Shown one piece after another: positions 42,091 through 49,695 of a stretch of 64,000 nucleotides of DNA. The stretch covers positions 483,609 to 547,608 of the forward strand of contig CAMLTW010000001.1 in NCBI GenBank assembly GCA_946486375.1, given 5' to 3'. A program made the translations under genes and the position numbers. The first letter of the stretch is position 1; every line of letters begins with the position of its first letter. The notes beneath the pieces were generated by a model, which saw only the letters and a list, made by a program, of their open reading frames with translations, did not search any database and had not been told where the DNA came from. Origin of the DNA: an uncultured Rikenellaceae bacterium. Its GTDB lineage: Bacteria > Bacteroidota > Bacteroidia > Bacteroidales > Rikenellaceae.

Positions 42091-43827
42091 ATGAACGAAC
42101 AAAGCCCGGTATTTATTGAACGGAACGACTGCGGGGCCTGTTTTCGGTGCCTGCGGGAATGTCCCGTGAAAGCCGTCCGCATCCGGGACGGACAGGCCAA
42201 AATCGTTCCCGATGCCTGTGTGGAATGCGGCGTCTGCGTGACTTCCTGTGCGTCGGGCGTCATCCGGTTGCGGGACGATGTGGCGCGGGTGCGGAACCTG
42301 ATGCGGGATTCGGAGGTCTGCGTGGCCTCCCTGTCGCCGCAGTGGGTGTCCGAGTTTCCGGGCATCGAGGCCCATCGGATGGTGGAGGCGCTCCGGTTAC
42401 TCGGTTTCGCCCGTGTCGGGGAAAGTTCCGAAGGGGCCCGCATGCTGGCCGCGGCAGAGCGGAAATACCTGACGGAACATCCGGGAGTGCATGTTTCGGC
42501 ACGATGTCCCGCGGTGTGGAAATACATTCGGAAATACCGTCCGGAACTGACCTCAAAATTAATGCCCTTTCTTTCTCCCGCCCGGCTTCATGCCCTTGCG
42601 ATCCGTGGGCGGTGGGGAAGCGAAGTGAAGGTAGTGCACATTTCGGCCTGTCCCGCATCGAAGGGGGAGGCGGAAAGTCGGCCCGGTTATGTCGATGCGG
42701 CGCTTACCTTTCGGGATTTGCGTCGGTGGATGAATCAGGAAGGAATCGCTTTCGATCTGATTCCGGGTTCGGGCGGTTATCGGATGGAGCCGGAGCCCGC
42801 CCCGGGGCCGGAAATGCTTTATCCTTTGGAGAGCGGGTTCCGAGGGGAAGAGGACGGGGTACGGTTTGTTTCCTGCAGCGGTCTGGAACGTGTGTCCGAT
42901 CTGCTTCGACGTTTTTCACCGGATGGGAGATGGGGAACGGTGTGCCTCGACCTGCTCGCCTGCGAAGGGGGATGTGTCGGGGGAAACGGCCGGATGGAAC
43001 GGGGAAAATCCGTGCTGGAAAAGGAACTGCTGTTGCGGACGGAATACGACCGGCGGAAAAACCAGGGAAAGGCCGTTTCCGAATCGGAAGAATTTCCGCA
43101 GATGACGGATAGTGCCGGGATGCGGATTCCTCCGGAAGCGGAACGAATCGAGGCGGAAGACCTTTCCGTGTCCGAATCCGAAATGCTGGAAGCATTGGAG
43201 CGGATCGGGATCGGCTCGGAACGAGAAGAACTCGATTGCGACGGGTGCGGTTTCGGTACGTGCCGCCGATTCGCAAAAGCCCTGTGCCGGGGATACGCGG
43301 AACCTTCCCTGTGCTTTCCGTATGTGAGGCGGGAAGCGGAAAACCGTTTTGCGGCGTTGCTCGACCGGATTCCTTCGGGCGTGATGCTGGTCGACGACCG
43401 GCTGCGGGTGGTGGATGCCAACCGGAATTTCGCGTCGATGCTGGGGGCCGAGGCGGAAACCGCCTTCGATGCCGGCTCGGGATTTCGCGGAACGGACGTG
43501 CGGGAGCTGGTGCCGTTTCACAGGCTGTTTTCCGACCTGCTGGAGAACGGCGAGGAAAGCATCGAACGGGATGTGCAGCTTCGGGGGAAAATGGTGCACG
43601 TATCGGTATATACGGTTCGGCGGAACCGGCTGGCGATGGCGGTCGCCCGGAACCTGTTCGTCAGCGAGGTGCGGAACGACGAAATCGTGAAGCGTTCGCA
43701 GCAGGTCATCCGGGAAAATATGGAAACGGTGCGCAAAATCGCCGCTCTGCTGGGGGAAAACGCTTCCCGGACGGAGGCGATTCTCCGTTCGATTCTGGAA
43801 TCTCAATCGCAGGAAGATGCCCGGTAA
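42091..43827 (+). CDS. Sensory [FeFe]-hydrogenase homologue with PAS domain (HydS-like)
   Basis: This 578-residue protein begins with two [4Fe-4S] motifs (C14, C17, C20, C24 and C43, C46, C49, C53). A hydrogenase H-domain follows that keeps all four H-cluster cysteines: 'SARCPAVW' (C139), 'SACPASKGEAE' (C187) and 'LLACEGGCVGG' (C291, C295). The residue before C139, normally the proton-transfer Cys of TSCCP, is Arg138. Near residue 380 comes another Fe-S motif ('DCDGCGFGTCRRFAKALC'), then a PAS domain from about 420 and a helical tail. Such proteins are thought to sense hydrogen or redox state rather than turn over hydrogen rapidly. Start 42091 directly precedes the first Fe-S motif. Confidence 0.9.
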   Translation: MNEQSPVFIERNDCGACFRCLRECPVKAVRIRDGQAKIVPDACVECGVCVTSCASGVIRLRDDVARVRNLMRDSEVCVASLSPQWVSEFPGIEAHRMVEALRLLGFARVGESSEGARMLAAAERKYLTEHPGVHVSARCPAVWKYIRKYRPELTSKLMPFLSPARLHALAIRGRWGSEVKVVHISACPASKGEAESRPGYVDAALTFRDLRRWMNQEGIAFDLIPGSGGYRMEPEPAPGPEMLYPLESGFRGEEDGVRFVSCSGLERVSDLLRRFSPDGRWGTVCLDLLACEGGCVGGNGRMERGKSVLEKELLLRTEYDRRKNQGKAVSESEEFPQMTDSAGMRIPPEAERIEAEDLSVSESEMLEALERIGIGSEREELDCDGCGFGTCRRFAKALCRGYAEPSLCFPYVRREAENRFAALLDRIPSGVMLVDDRLRVVDANRNFASMLGAEAETAFDAGSGFRGTDVRELVPFHRLFSDLLENGEESIERDVQLRGKMVHVSVYTVRRNRLAMAVARNLFVSEVRNDEIVKRSQQVIRENMETVRKIAALLGENASRTEAILRSILESQSQEDAR

Positions 43828-44989
43828 GGATCGTTTTTTCGTAGAGGTCGACGCCGACCGGCGTTGCGAGAAAGAGCGGAAGGAACCGTCGGGGGTTTAT
43901 CTTCAGAAACGATACGGCGACCGGATTCTGTTGGTAGCGGCCGAAGGGGGCGGTTACGGCATCCGCGCCCGGGTGGCGGCGGAAGTCGTGGCTTCCATGG
44001 TGCTGAACTATGCCCGGATGGGGGAGACGCCGGTTGCCGTCGCATCGTCCGTGTTGCGGACGTTTGCCGGAGAGGAAGGAGGTATCCGATTCACTTCGGT
44101 GGATATCCGGGCCAGCGGAGACGTACGTTTGCTGGAGTTCGGACATCCGGCCTGTGTTATTTTGCGCGGTACGGAGGAATGGCCCGTCGAACGGGAAAAG
44201 CGGCTGGTGGAAACCGATGGAAACGGACGGCATGAAGTATTTCTGGCGGAATTCAGGGCCGAAGCCGAAGACCGGATCGTTTTCACGAGCGAAGGGATCG
44301 TGGTTTCCGGGTTCGGCACCCGACGCTTGCCCGGAGGATGGAGACGGCAGGGCGTGACGGATTTCGTTCGCGCATGCATTGCGGAGCGCGCGGTGGTTTC
44401 GGCGCATACGCTGTCCCGCCGGATCGTGGAACAGGCGGAAATCAACGAACTGTTTGCCGTCCGTAAGGAAATGCATTGTTTTACGGTTTATTTCCGGAAG
44501 CCGCGGCGAATTCTCGTTTGTTCGGGGCCTCCGTTCGACCGGGGAAAAGACCGCTCGCTGGCGGAGCTCGTTCGGGATTATCCGGGGGAAACGCTGGTGT
44601 GCGGGGGGACGACCGCCGGAATCATCGCGCGGGAACTGGATCGGAAGGTCGACGTGATCCTGAAAGCCGATCCTTCCGGACTGCCGCCGGTTTCGCGCAT
44701 GGAGGGTGTGACGCTGGTGACGGAGGGCGTGCTGACGCTGAACAAGGTCAAGAGCCTGCTGTCCGCTACCTTCGGTACCGACGTGGCCGGGCCGGGTACC
44801 GATGCGGACGTGTGCCGCCTCCTGCTTTCCCACGATGTAATCGAATTCGTGGTAGGCACCTGCATCAATCCGCTTCATCAGGACCCGACCCTTCCCGTGG
44901 AACTGGAACTCCGCCGTAATCTGGTTCGGGAGTTGGCCGCTCTGCTGGAAAACCGTTTCATGAAGGAGGTGAGGCTCCGGTTCGTGTGA
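43817..44989 (+). CDS. SpoIIE-like (PP2C-fold) protein with lost catalytic aspartates
   Basis: This 390-residue protein has the SpoIIE/PP2C fold plus the C-terminal extension found in hydrogenase-linked phosphatases ('RILVCSGPPFDRGKD', 'CGGTTAGIIARELDRKV', 'MEGVTLVTEGVLTLNKV'). The metal-binding motifs are altered. DGxG reads 'AAEGGGYG' (Glu43), the second DG reads 'FTSEGIVVSG' (Glu159), and the DD before 'FTVYFRKPRRI' reads KE (217-218). With these substitutions a normal two-metal phosphatase site is unlikely, so it may be a pseudophosphatase or binding partner. The start overlaps the sensor gene by 11 bases, implying translational coupling and a shared pathway. Confidence 0.85.
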   Translation: MPGKDRFFVEVDADRRCEKERKEPSGVYLQKRYGDRILLVAAEGGGYGIRARVAAEVVASMVLNYARMGETPVAVASSVLRTFAGEEGGIRFTSVDIRASGDVRLLEFGHPACVILRGTEEWPVEREKRLVETDGNGRHEVFLAEFRAEAEDRIVFTSEGIVVSGFGTRRLPGGWRRQGVTDFVRACIAERAVVSAHTLSRRIVEQAEINELFAVRKEMHCFTVYFRKPRRILVCSGPPFDRGKDRSLAELVRDYPGETLVCGGTTAGIIARELDRKVDVILKADPSGLPPVSRMEGVTLVTEGVLTLNKVKSLLSATFGTDVAGPGTDADVCRLLLSHDVIEFVVGTCINPLHQDPTLPVELELRRNLVRELAALLENRFMKEVRLRFV

Positions 44990-45094
44990 AAGTGCGTACG
45001 GAAGCGGTTTCCGGCGTGAAAAAGAAGGGGAAGCGTGCGGGGAATCCGGAGAAAATTTCGTTTATTTGTCCTGTTTTTTAGGTTGAAATTCGAT

Positions 45095-45370
45095 ATGGAA
45101 AATAAACTTTCGGTCAAAGTATGCACGGGAACGCTGTGCTATGTGATGGGAGGGGCCGAACTGCAGTTGCTGGAAAGTTACCTTCCGGCGGAAATAGCCG
45201 CACGGGTGGATATAAAAGGCGCGCCCTGCCTGGATTGCTGCAACCGGACGGATGCCGGAAAGGCGCCTTTCGTTCAGGTGGGCGATCGGATCGTGGCGGA
45301 GGCTTCGCTGTTCAAAGTGGCGGAGGTGATTAAGGAAATGTTGAAAGCGGAAGGAAAATGGGCGGAATAA
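45095..45370 (+). CDS. 2Fe-2S thioredoxin-like ferredoxin (NuoE-like)
   Basis: This 91-residue protein carries cysteines in 'KVCTGTLCYVMGGAEL' and 'IKGAPCLDCCNRTDAGKAPF', a pattern like the [2Fe-2S] thioredoxin-fold domain of NuoE/HydC. Start 45095 is chosen because the domain begins at once. Its gene overlaps the hydrogenase gene by 13 bases, so it is probably an electron-transfer partner of that hydrogenase or part of the sensory relay. No NuoF/HydB-like flavoprotein is present, so electron bifurcation of the trimeric HydABC type is not supported. Confidence 0.8.
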   Translation: MENKLSVKVCTGTLCYVMGGAELQLLESYLPAEIAARVDIKGAPCLDCCNRTDAGKAPFVQVGDRIVAEASLFKVAEVIKEMLKAEGKWAE

Positions 45371-46785
45371 CCAACAACGCGATGATCATCCGCCGGGAGC
45401 TGATGACCCGGATCGCCCGGTTGCTGATGCAGGGAAAGCTGGAAGAACAGGTAGACCGGATTCCGCTGGAGCTGCGTCCCAAAGGAAGCACGGATATTTC
45501 CCGGTGCTGCATCTATAAGGATCGGGCGGTGCTGAAATACAAAATCATGGCCATGCTCGGCTTCCACATTCAGGACGAGGAAGACGAGTTGACGCCGCTG
45601 GCGGAGTATGTCCGGCAGGCATTCCGGCGCACGGAGGTTTCGGACGAGCCGCTGACGGTGGTGGATGCGGCTTGCAGTGCCTGCGTCAAGGCTAATTATG
45701 TGATAACCAACATGTGCCGGGGATGCGTGGCGCGTCCCTGTCTGGTGAATTGTCCGAAAAACGCCATCCGGTTCGAGGGGGGACAGGCCAAAATCGACTC
45801 GTCTAAGTGCGTCAACTGCGGCATGTGCCAGAAGAACTGTCCGTTCCATGCGGTGGTTTACGTGCCGGTGCCGTGCGAAGAGTCGTGTCCGGTCGGCGCG
45901 ATTTCCAAGGACGAAAAGGGAATCGAGCACATTGACTACGATAAGTGTATCTATTGTGGCAAGTGTTTGGTGGCCTGTCCGTTCGGTGCGGTCATGGAAA
46001 AGTCTCACATGATGGAGATTTTCCGCGCTTTCCGGGAAAAACGGCAAGTGGTGGCGCTGGTGGCTCCGGCTATTGCGGGACAGTTCCGTACGCCTTTGGA
46101 AAATATCGTGGGGGCGATCCTGCAACTGGGATTTCACGACGTGGTGGAGGTGGCGCGGGGCGCAGACGTGACCACGGCCAACGAAGCGGCGGAATTCGAA
46201 GAAAAGATGAAGGCGGGACAGCCTTTCATGACCACTTCGTGCTGTCCGAGCTATACGGCTTCCGTGCGCAAACATATTCCGGAACTGGAGCCCTTCGTTT
46301 CCCACACCCGCACGCCGATGTATTACACGGCCGAAATGACCCGCAAAAAATATCCCGATGCCGTGCTGGTCTTCATCGGCCCGTGCCTGGCCAAACGGTT
46401 TGAAACGTTCCAGGATCCCAATACCGATTATATGCTCAGTTTCGAGGAGATCGGGGCGATGTTCGTGGCGGCGGGCATAGATGTTGCACAAAGCAAGCCG
46501 GCGGATGTGGGCGCGGGGATCGATCCTTCGGGGCGGGGGTACCCGGTGGCGGGAGGAGTGGCCGGTGCGGTGGGAAAGAAGCTCGCAGGACGGGTGGACT
46601 ATCGGTCGGTGGCGTTCGACGGCATCGACAAGGCCCGGATTCGGGAGCTCAAAGGACTGGTGCGCAGTTGTTCCGGCAACATGGTGGAAGTGATGGCCTG
46701 CGAAGGTGGATGCGTGAACGGGTGCGACGTGATAGCCAATTACAAGGTGGCCTCCCGTCAGATCGGCGAGCTGGTGAAAAAATAG
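45358..46785 (+). CDS. hydA: Monomeric [FeFe]-hydrogenase
   Basis: This 475-residue enzyme interconverts protons plus reduced ferredoxin with hydrogen. The H-cluster motifs are complete: 'FMTTSCCPSYTASV' (C295, C296), 'FIGPCLAKRFE' (C343) and 'VEVMACEGGCVNGC' (C448, C452). Two ferredoxin-type clusters lie at C151-C161 and C197-C207, and a further Cys set at C120, C123, C128, C132 may hold another cluster. The GPCxAK form of the second motif and the architecture fit the ancestral 'group B' monomeric enzymes of anaerobes. The maturases HydE, HydF and HydG are not in the window. An alternative start is the ATG at 45382. Confidence 0.94.
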   Translation: MGGITNNAMIIRRELMTRIARLLMQGKLEEQVDRIPLELRPKGSTDISRCCIYKDRAVLKYKIMAMLGFHIQDEEDELTPLAEYVRQAFRRTEVSDEPLTVVDAACSACVKANYVITNMCRGCVARPCLVNCPKNAIRFEGGQAKIDSSKCVNCGMCQKNCPFHAVVYVPVPCEESCPVGAISKDEKGIEHIDYDKCIYCGKCLVACPFGAVMEKSHMMEIFRAFREKRQVVALVAPAIAGQFRTPLENIVGAILQLGFHDVVEVARGADVTTANEAAEFEEKMKAGQPFMTTSCCPSYTASVRKHIPELEPFVSHTRTPMYYTAEMTRKKYPDAVLVFIGPCLAKRFETFQDPNTDYMLSFEEIGAMFVAAGIDVAQSKPADVGAGIDPSGRGYPVAGGVAGAVGKKLAGRVDYRSVAFDGIDKARIRELKGLVRSCSGNMVEVMACEGGCVNGCDVIANYKVASRQIGELVKK

Positions 46786-46787
46786 GG

Positions 46788-46820
46788 AAAGGGGGCTTCC
46801 GGATTCGGCGCCCCTTTTTT
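46788..46820 (+). terminator. Terminator of the hydrogenase operon
   Basis: AAAGGGG (46788-46794) pairs with CCCCTTT (46811-46817), extended by GC pairs around one bulge, and the T run reaches 46820. It separates hydA from the flavodiiron gene. Confidence 0.75.
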
Positions 46821-46894
46821 GAGCGGGATGGCCGAAGACGGGAGGATAGCGTAAAAGCGATGAAAAACAGGGAATTTAATATGCTTCGACTATT

Positions 46895-48085
46895 ATGTAT
46901 AGCAGGGTAAATGTAACGGATCGGATTTATTATCTGGGGGTCAACGACCGTCGGAAGGAATTGTTTGAAAACATCTGGCCTTTGCCCTACGGGGTAAGTT
47001 ACAACAGCTACCTGATCGACGACGACAGGACGGCGCTGGTGGATACGGTGGAAATGGGAACGGGCGGCGACTTCGTGGGATGGATTAAGGAATTGTTGGG
47101 CGAACGGAAGCTGGATTATTTGATCATCAGCCATATGGAACCGGATCATTCGGGCGAAATCGAAAATGTCGTCCGGGCCAATCCGGGTCTGAAGATCGTC
47201 GGGAACAAAAAGACGTTTCAGATTCTGGAGGCGTTTTTCGGCATCACGGACAACCTGGTGGAGGTGAAAGACGGCGATGTGCTGGATTTGGGGCATCGTA
47301 AGCTGACCTTCGTCATGACGCCGTGGGTGCACTGGCCCGAAACGATGATGACCTACGTGACGGAGGAAGGCATTCTCTTTTCCGGCGATGCTTTCGGAAC
47401 CTTCGGGGCCTTGTCGGGCGGCGTTTTCGACGATGAGATCGATTTTTCGTTTTTTCAGGGCGAAATGCTCCGTTACTATTCCAACATCGTGGGCAAATAC
47501 AGCAACATGGTGCAGCGGGCATTCGCCAAACTGAGTGCGTTACCGGTCAGAACCATTTGCCCGTTGCACGGTCCGGTATGGCGTACCGATCCGGGAAAGG
47601 TGCTGGGACTGTACGATCGGTGGAGCAAACAGGAAGGGGAGGAAGGCGTCGTGCTGGTTTATGCCTCCATGTATGGAAACACGGCCCGCATTGCGGACTA
47701 CGTGGCGCGGGGACTGGCGGACAACGGCGTCAAGGAAGTGCTGGTGCACGATGTTTCCAAAACGCACATGTCGTTCATCATCCGGGACGTCTGGAAATAC
47801 CGGGGCGTCATTTTGGGCGGATGCACCTACAACGCCGAAATGTTCCCCCTTTTGGAAAGCCTGACCCGGGAATTCGAGCACATGTCGATCAAAAACAAGC
47901 TGCTCGGCCTGTTCGGAACCTATGCGTGGAACGGCGGCTGTCTCCGACGGTTGAAGGAATTCGCCGAACGGATCAAGTGGGAAACGGTGGCCGAACCCGT
48001 GGAAATCATGGGGCAGCCGACCGAGGAAAAAGTGAAGGTCTGCGATCCGATTTTCCAGGGGATGGCGGCCCGGTTGAAAAGTTAA
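46895..48085 (+). CDS. fprA: Flavodiiron protein (FprA-type A flavoprotein)
   Basis: This 396-residue enzyme reduces oxygen to water, or nitric oxide to nitrous oxide, using a di-iron site and FMN. The metallo-beta-lactamase-like N-domain carries the iron-ligand motif 'LIISHMEPDHSGEIE', with further ligands near 'VMTPWVHWPETM' and 'FSGDAFGTFGAL'. The C-terminal flavodoxin domain begins with 'VLVYASMYGNTARIADYV'. Its position after an oxygen-sensitive hydrogenase suggests oxygen protection and a shared electron pool. The terminator at 46820 suggests its own promoter. The thioesterase gene follows by 13 bases. Confidence 0.95.
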   Translation: MYSRVNVTDRIYYLGVNDRRKELFENIWPLPYGVSYNSYLIDDDRTALVDTVEMGTGGDFVGWIKELLGERKLDYLIISHMEPDHSGEIENVVRANPGLKIVGNKKTFQILEAFFGITDNLVEVKDGDVLDLGHRKLTFVMTPWVHWPETMMTYVTEEGILFSGDAFGTFGALSGGVFDDEIDFSFFQGEMLRYYSNIVGKYSNMVQRAFAKLSALPVRTICPLHGPVWRTDPGKVLGLYDRWSKQEGEEGVVLVYASMYGNTARIADYVARGLADNGVKEVLVHDVSKTHMSFIIRDVWKYRGVILGGCTYNAEMFPLLESLTREFEHMSIKNKLLGLFGTYAWNGGCLRRLKEFAERIKWETVAEPVEIMGQPTEEKVKVCDPIFQGMAARLKS

Positions 48086-48098
48086 GCGCAGGATAAAA

Positions 48099-48497
48099 AT
48101 GGAACTGAATGTAGAAAAGGGGCTGACTTATGTCTCGGAATGGGTGGTGACGGAAGCGCTTTCGGCCCGGAACATGGGGTCGGGAACGCTCGATGTGCTG
48201 GCCACTCCGGCCTTGGCGGCTCTGATGGAAAATGCCGCTATGAATGCCGTGGCGCAATATCTTCCGGAAGGGTGCACGACCGTAGGTACCGAGCTTTCGA
48301 TCCGGCACCTTCGGGCGACACCCGTGGGACAGCGGGTTTCTGCAACCGCCCGGCTGGTGGAAGCGGACGGCAGGCGTCTGGTTTTCCGGGTGGAGGCTTC
48401 CGACGGGGCAGGCCCGGTGGGGGAAGGTACTCATACGCGTTTCGTAGTGGAAACGGAGAAGTTCCTGGGAAAGCTAAAAAAGGAAGCCTCCCTTTGA
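48099..48497 (+). CDS. FlK-like hot-dog fold thioesterase
   Basis: This 132-residue small acyl-CoA thioesterase has the family pattern 'LDVLATPALAALMENAAMNA' followed by 'TTVGTELSIRHLRATPVGQR'. It resembles the fluoroacetyl-CoA thioesterase FlK group. In ordinary bacteria these proteins have undefined short-chain acyl-CoA substrates, so no specific role is assigned. It is probably co-transcribed with fprA, whose stop lies 13 bases upstream. Confidence 0.85.
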   Translation: MELNVEKGLTYVSEWVVTEALSARNMGSGTLDVLATPALAALMENAAMNAVAQYLPEGCTTVGTELSIRHLRATPVGQRVSATARLVEADGRRLVFRVEASDGAGPVGEGTHTRFVVETEKFLGKLKKEASL

Positions 48498-48523
48498 ATT
48501 CCCGGAAAAAACCGTTAAATTTG
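48493..48523 (+). promoter_or_regulatory. Bacteroidetes promoter for fbaA-pfp operon
   Basis: A -33 TTTG at 48493-48496 and a -7 TAAATTTG at 48516-48523 are 19 bases apart, an ideal spacing. The predicted start site is near 48530, about 50 bases before the fbaA ATG. The -33 element overlaps the end of the upstream thioesterase gene. Confidence 0.75.
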
Positions 48524-48579
48524 GAAACAATTTGTTGTAAAACGAGAACGGAATAAATTTTTTAATAATTGACAGCGAT

Positions 48580-49656
48580 ATGAATAAAAAGAGTTTCCCG
48601 GCCGGGGTGATTTCCGGCTCGCAGGTGCAGGAATTGTTTGCGTACGCCAAGGAAAATAATTTCGCCATTCCGGCCGTCAACGTGACGGGTACGGATACGG
48701 TCAACGCCGTGCTGGAAGCGGCCAAGGAAGTGAATTCTCCGATCATCATCCAGGTGTCCAACGGCGGAGCGGCGTTCTTCGCCGGAAAAGGGCTTTCCAA
48801 CGACAATCAGCAGGCATCCATCCTGGGCGGGATCGCTTTGGCGAAGGACGTGCATACCATTGCGGAAGCATACGGGATTCCCGTTATCCTGCACACCGAC
48901 CATGCGGCGAAAAAGCTTTTGCCGTGGATCGACGGCCTGCTGGATGCCGGGGAAAAATTCTTTAAGGAAACGGGCAAGCCGCTGTACACGTCCCACATGC
49001 TCGACCTGTCTGTGGAGCCGCTGAAAGAGAACATCGAAATCAGCAAGAAGTACCTCGAACGGATGAGCAAGATGGGCATGACGCTGGAAATCGAGCTGGG
49101 TATTACCGGCGGGGAAGAGGACGGTGTGGACAATACCCACGTGCACGCTTCCAAGCTTTATACCCAGCCGGAAGACGTGGCCTATGCCTATGAGGAACTG
49201 AGCAAGATCAGCCCCAATTTCACCATCGCCGCTTCGTTCGGGAACGTGCACGGGGTTTACAAGCCGGGAAACGTGGTGCTGAGTCCGATTATCCTGAAAG
49301 AGTCGCAGGAATACATCCAGAAGAAATACGGAACGGGGGCCAAACCGGTCAGCTTCGTGTTCCACGGTGGATCGGGATCGGAACCGGAAAAGATTCAGGA
49401 AGCGATTCATTACGGCGTGGTGAAGATGAACATCGACACCGATACGCAATGGGCTTTCTGGGACGGCGTCCGGAAATACTACCTCAAGAACGAGGCTTAT
49501 TTGCAGGGGCAGCTGGGGAATCCCGAAGGCGAAGACAAGCCCAACAAGAAATACTACGATCCGCGGGCATGGCTGCGCAGCGGTATCGCGTCGGTCATCG
49601 AGCGTGTGAAAGTGGCTTATGCCAACCTGAACTCGGTGGATGTGCTGGCCAAATAA
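48580..49656 (+). CDS. fbaA: Class II fructose-bisphosphate aldolase
   Basis: This 358-residue zinc-dependent aldolase cleaves fructose 1,6-bisphosphate in glycolysis and makes it in gluconeogenesis. The zinc-binding His-Asp region is 'PVILHTDHAAKKLLPWIDG', a later stretch is 'LEIELGITGGEEDGVDNTH', and the phosphate-binding part is 'FHGGSGSEPEKIQEAIHYG'. Length and motifs match the longer class IIA enzymes, as in E. coli FbaA. A consensus promoter lies upstream, and the phosphofructokinase gene follows by 39 bases, linking consecutive glycolytic steps. Confidence 0.96.
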   Translation: MNKKSFPAGVISGSQVQELFAYAKENNFAIPAVNVTGTDTVNAVLEAAKEVNSPIIIQVSNGGAAFFAGKGLSNDNQQASILGGIALAKDVHTIAEAYGIPVILHTDHAAKKLLPWIDGLLDAGEKFFKETGKPLYTSHMLDLSVEPLKENIEISKKYLERMSKMGMTLEIELGITGGEEDGVDNTHVHASKLYTQPEDVAYAYEELSKISPNFTIAASFGNVHGVYKPGNVVLSPIILKESQEYIQKKYGTGAKPVSFVFHGGSGSEPEKIQEAIHYGVVKMNIDTDTQWAFWDGVRKYYLKNEAYLQGQLGNPEGEDKPNKKYYDPRAWLRSGIASVIERVKVAYANLNSVDVLAK

Positions 49657-49695
49657 GGCGACGATTATTAACCAAATCTTAGAAGAATCGGAGAG

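Noticed and set aside
45095..46785. Electron-bifurcating HydABC hydrogenase
   Set aside because: A NuoE-like protein is present but there is no NuoF/HydB-type flavoprotein gene, so the trimeric bifurcating complex is not supported.
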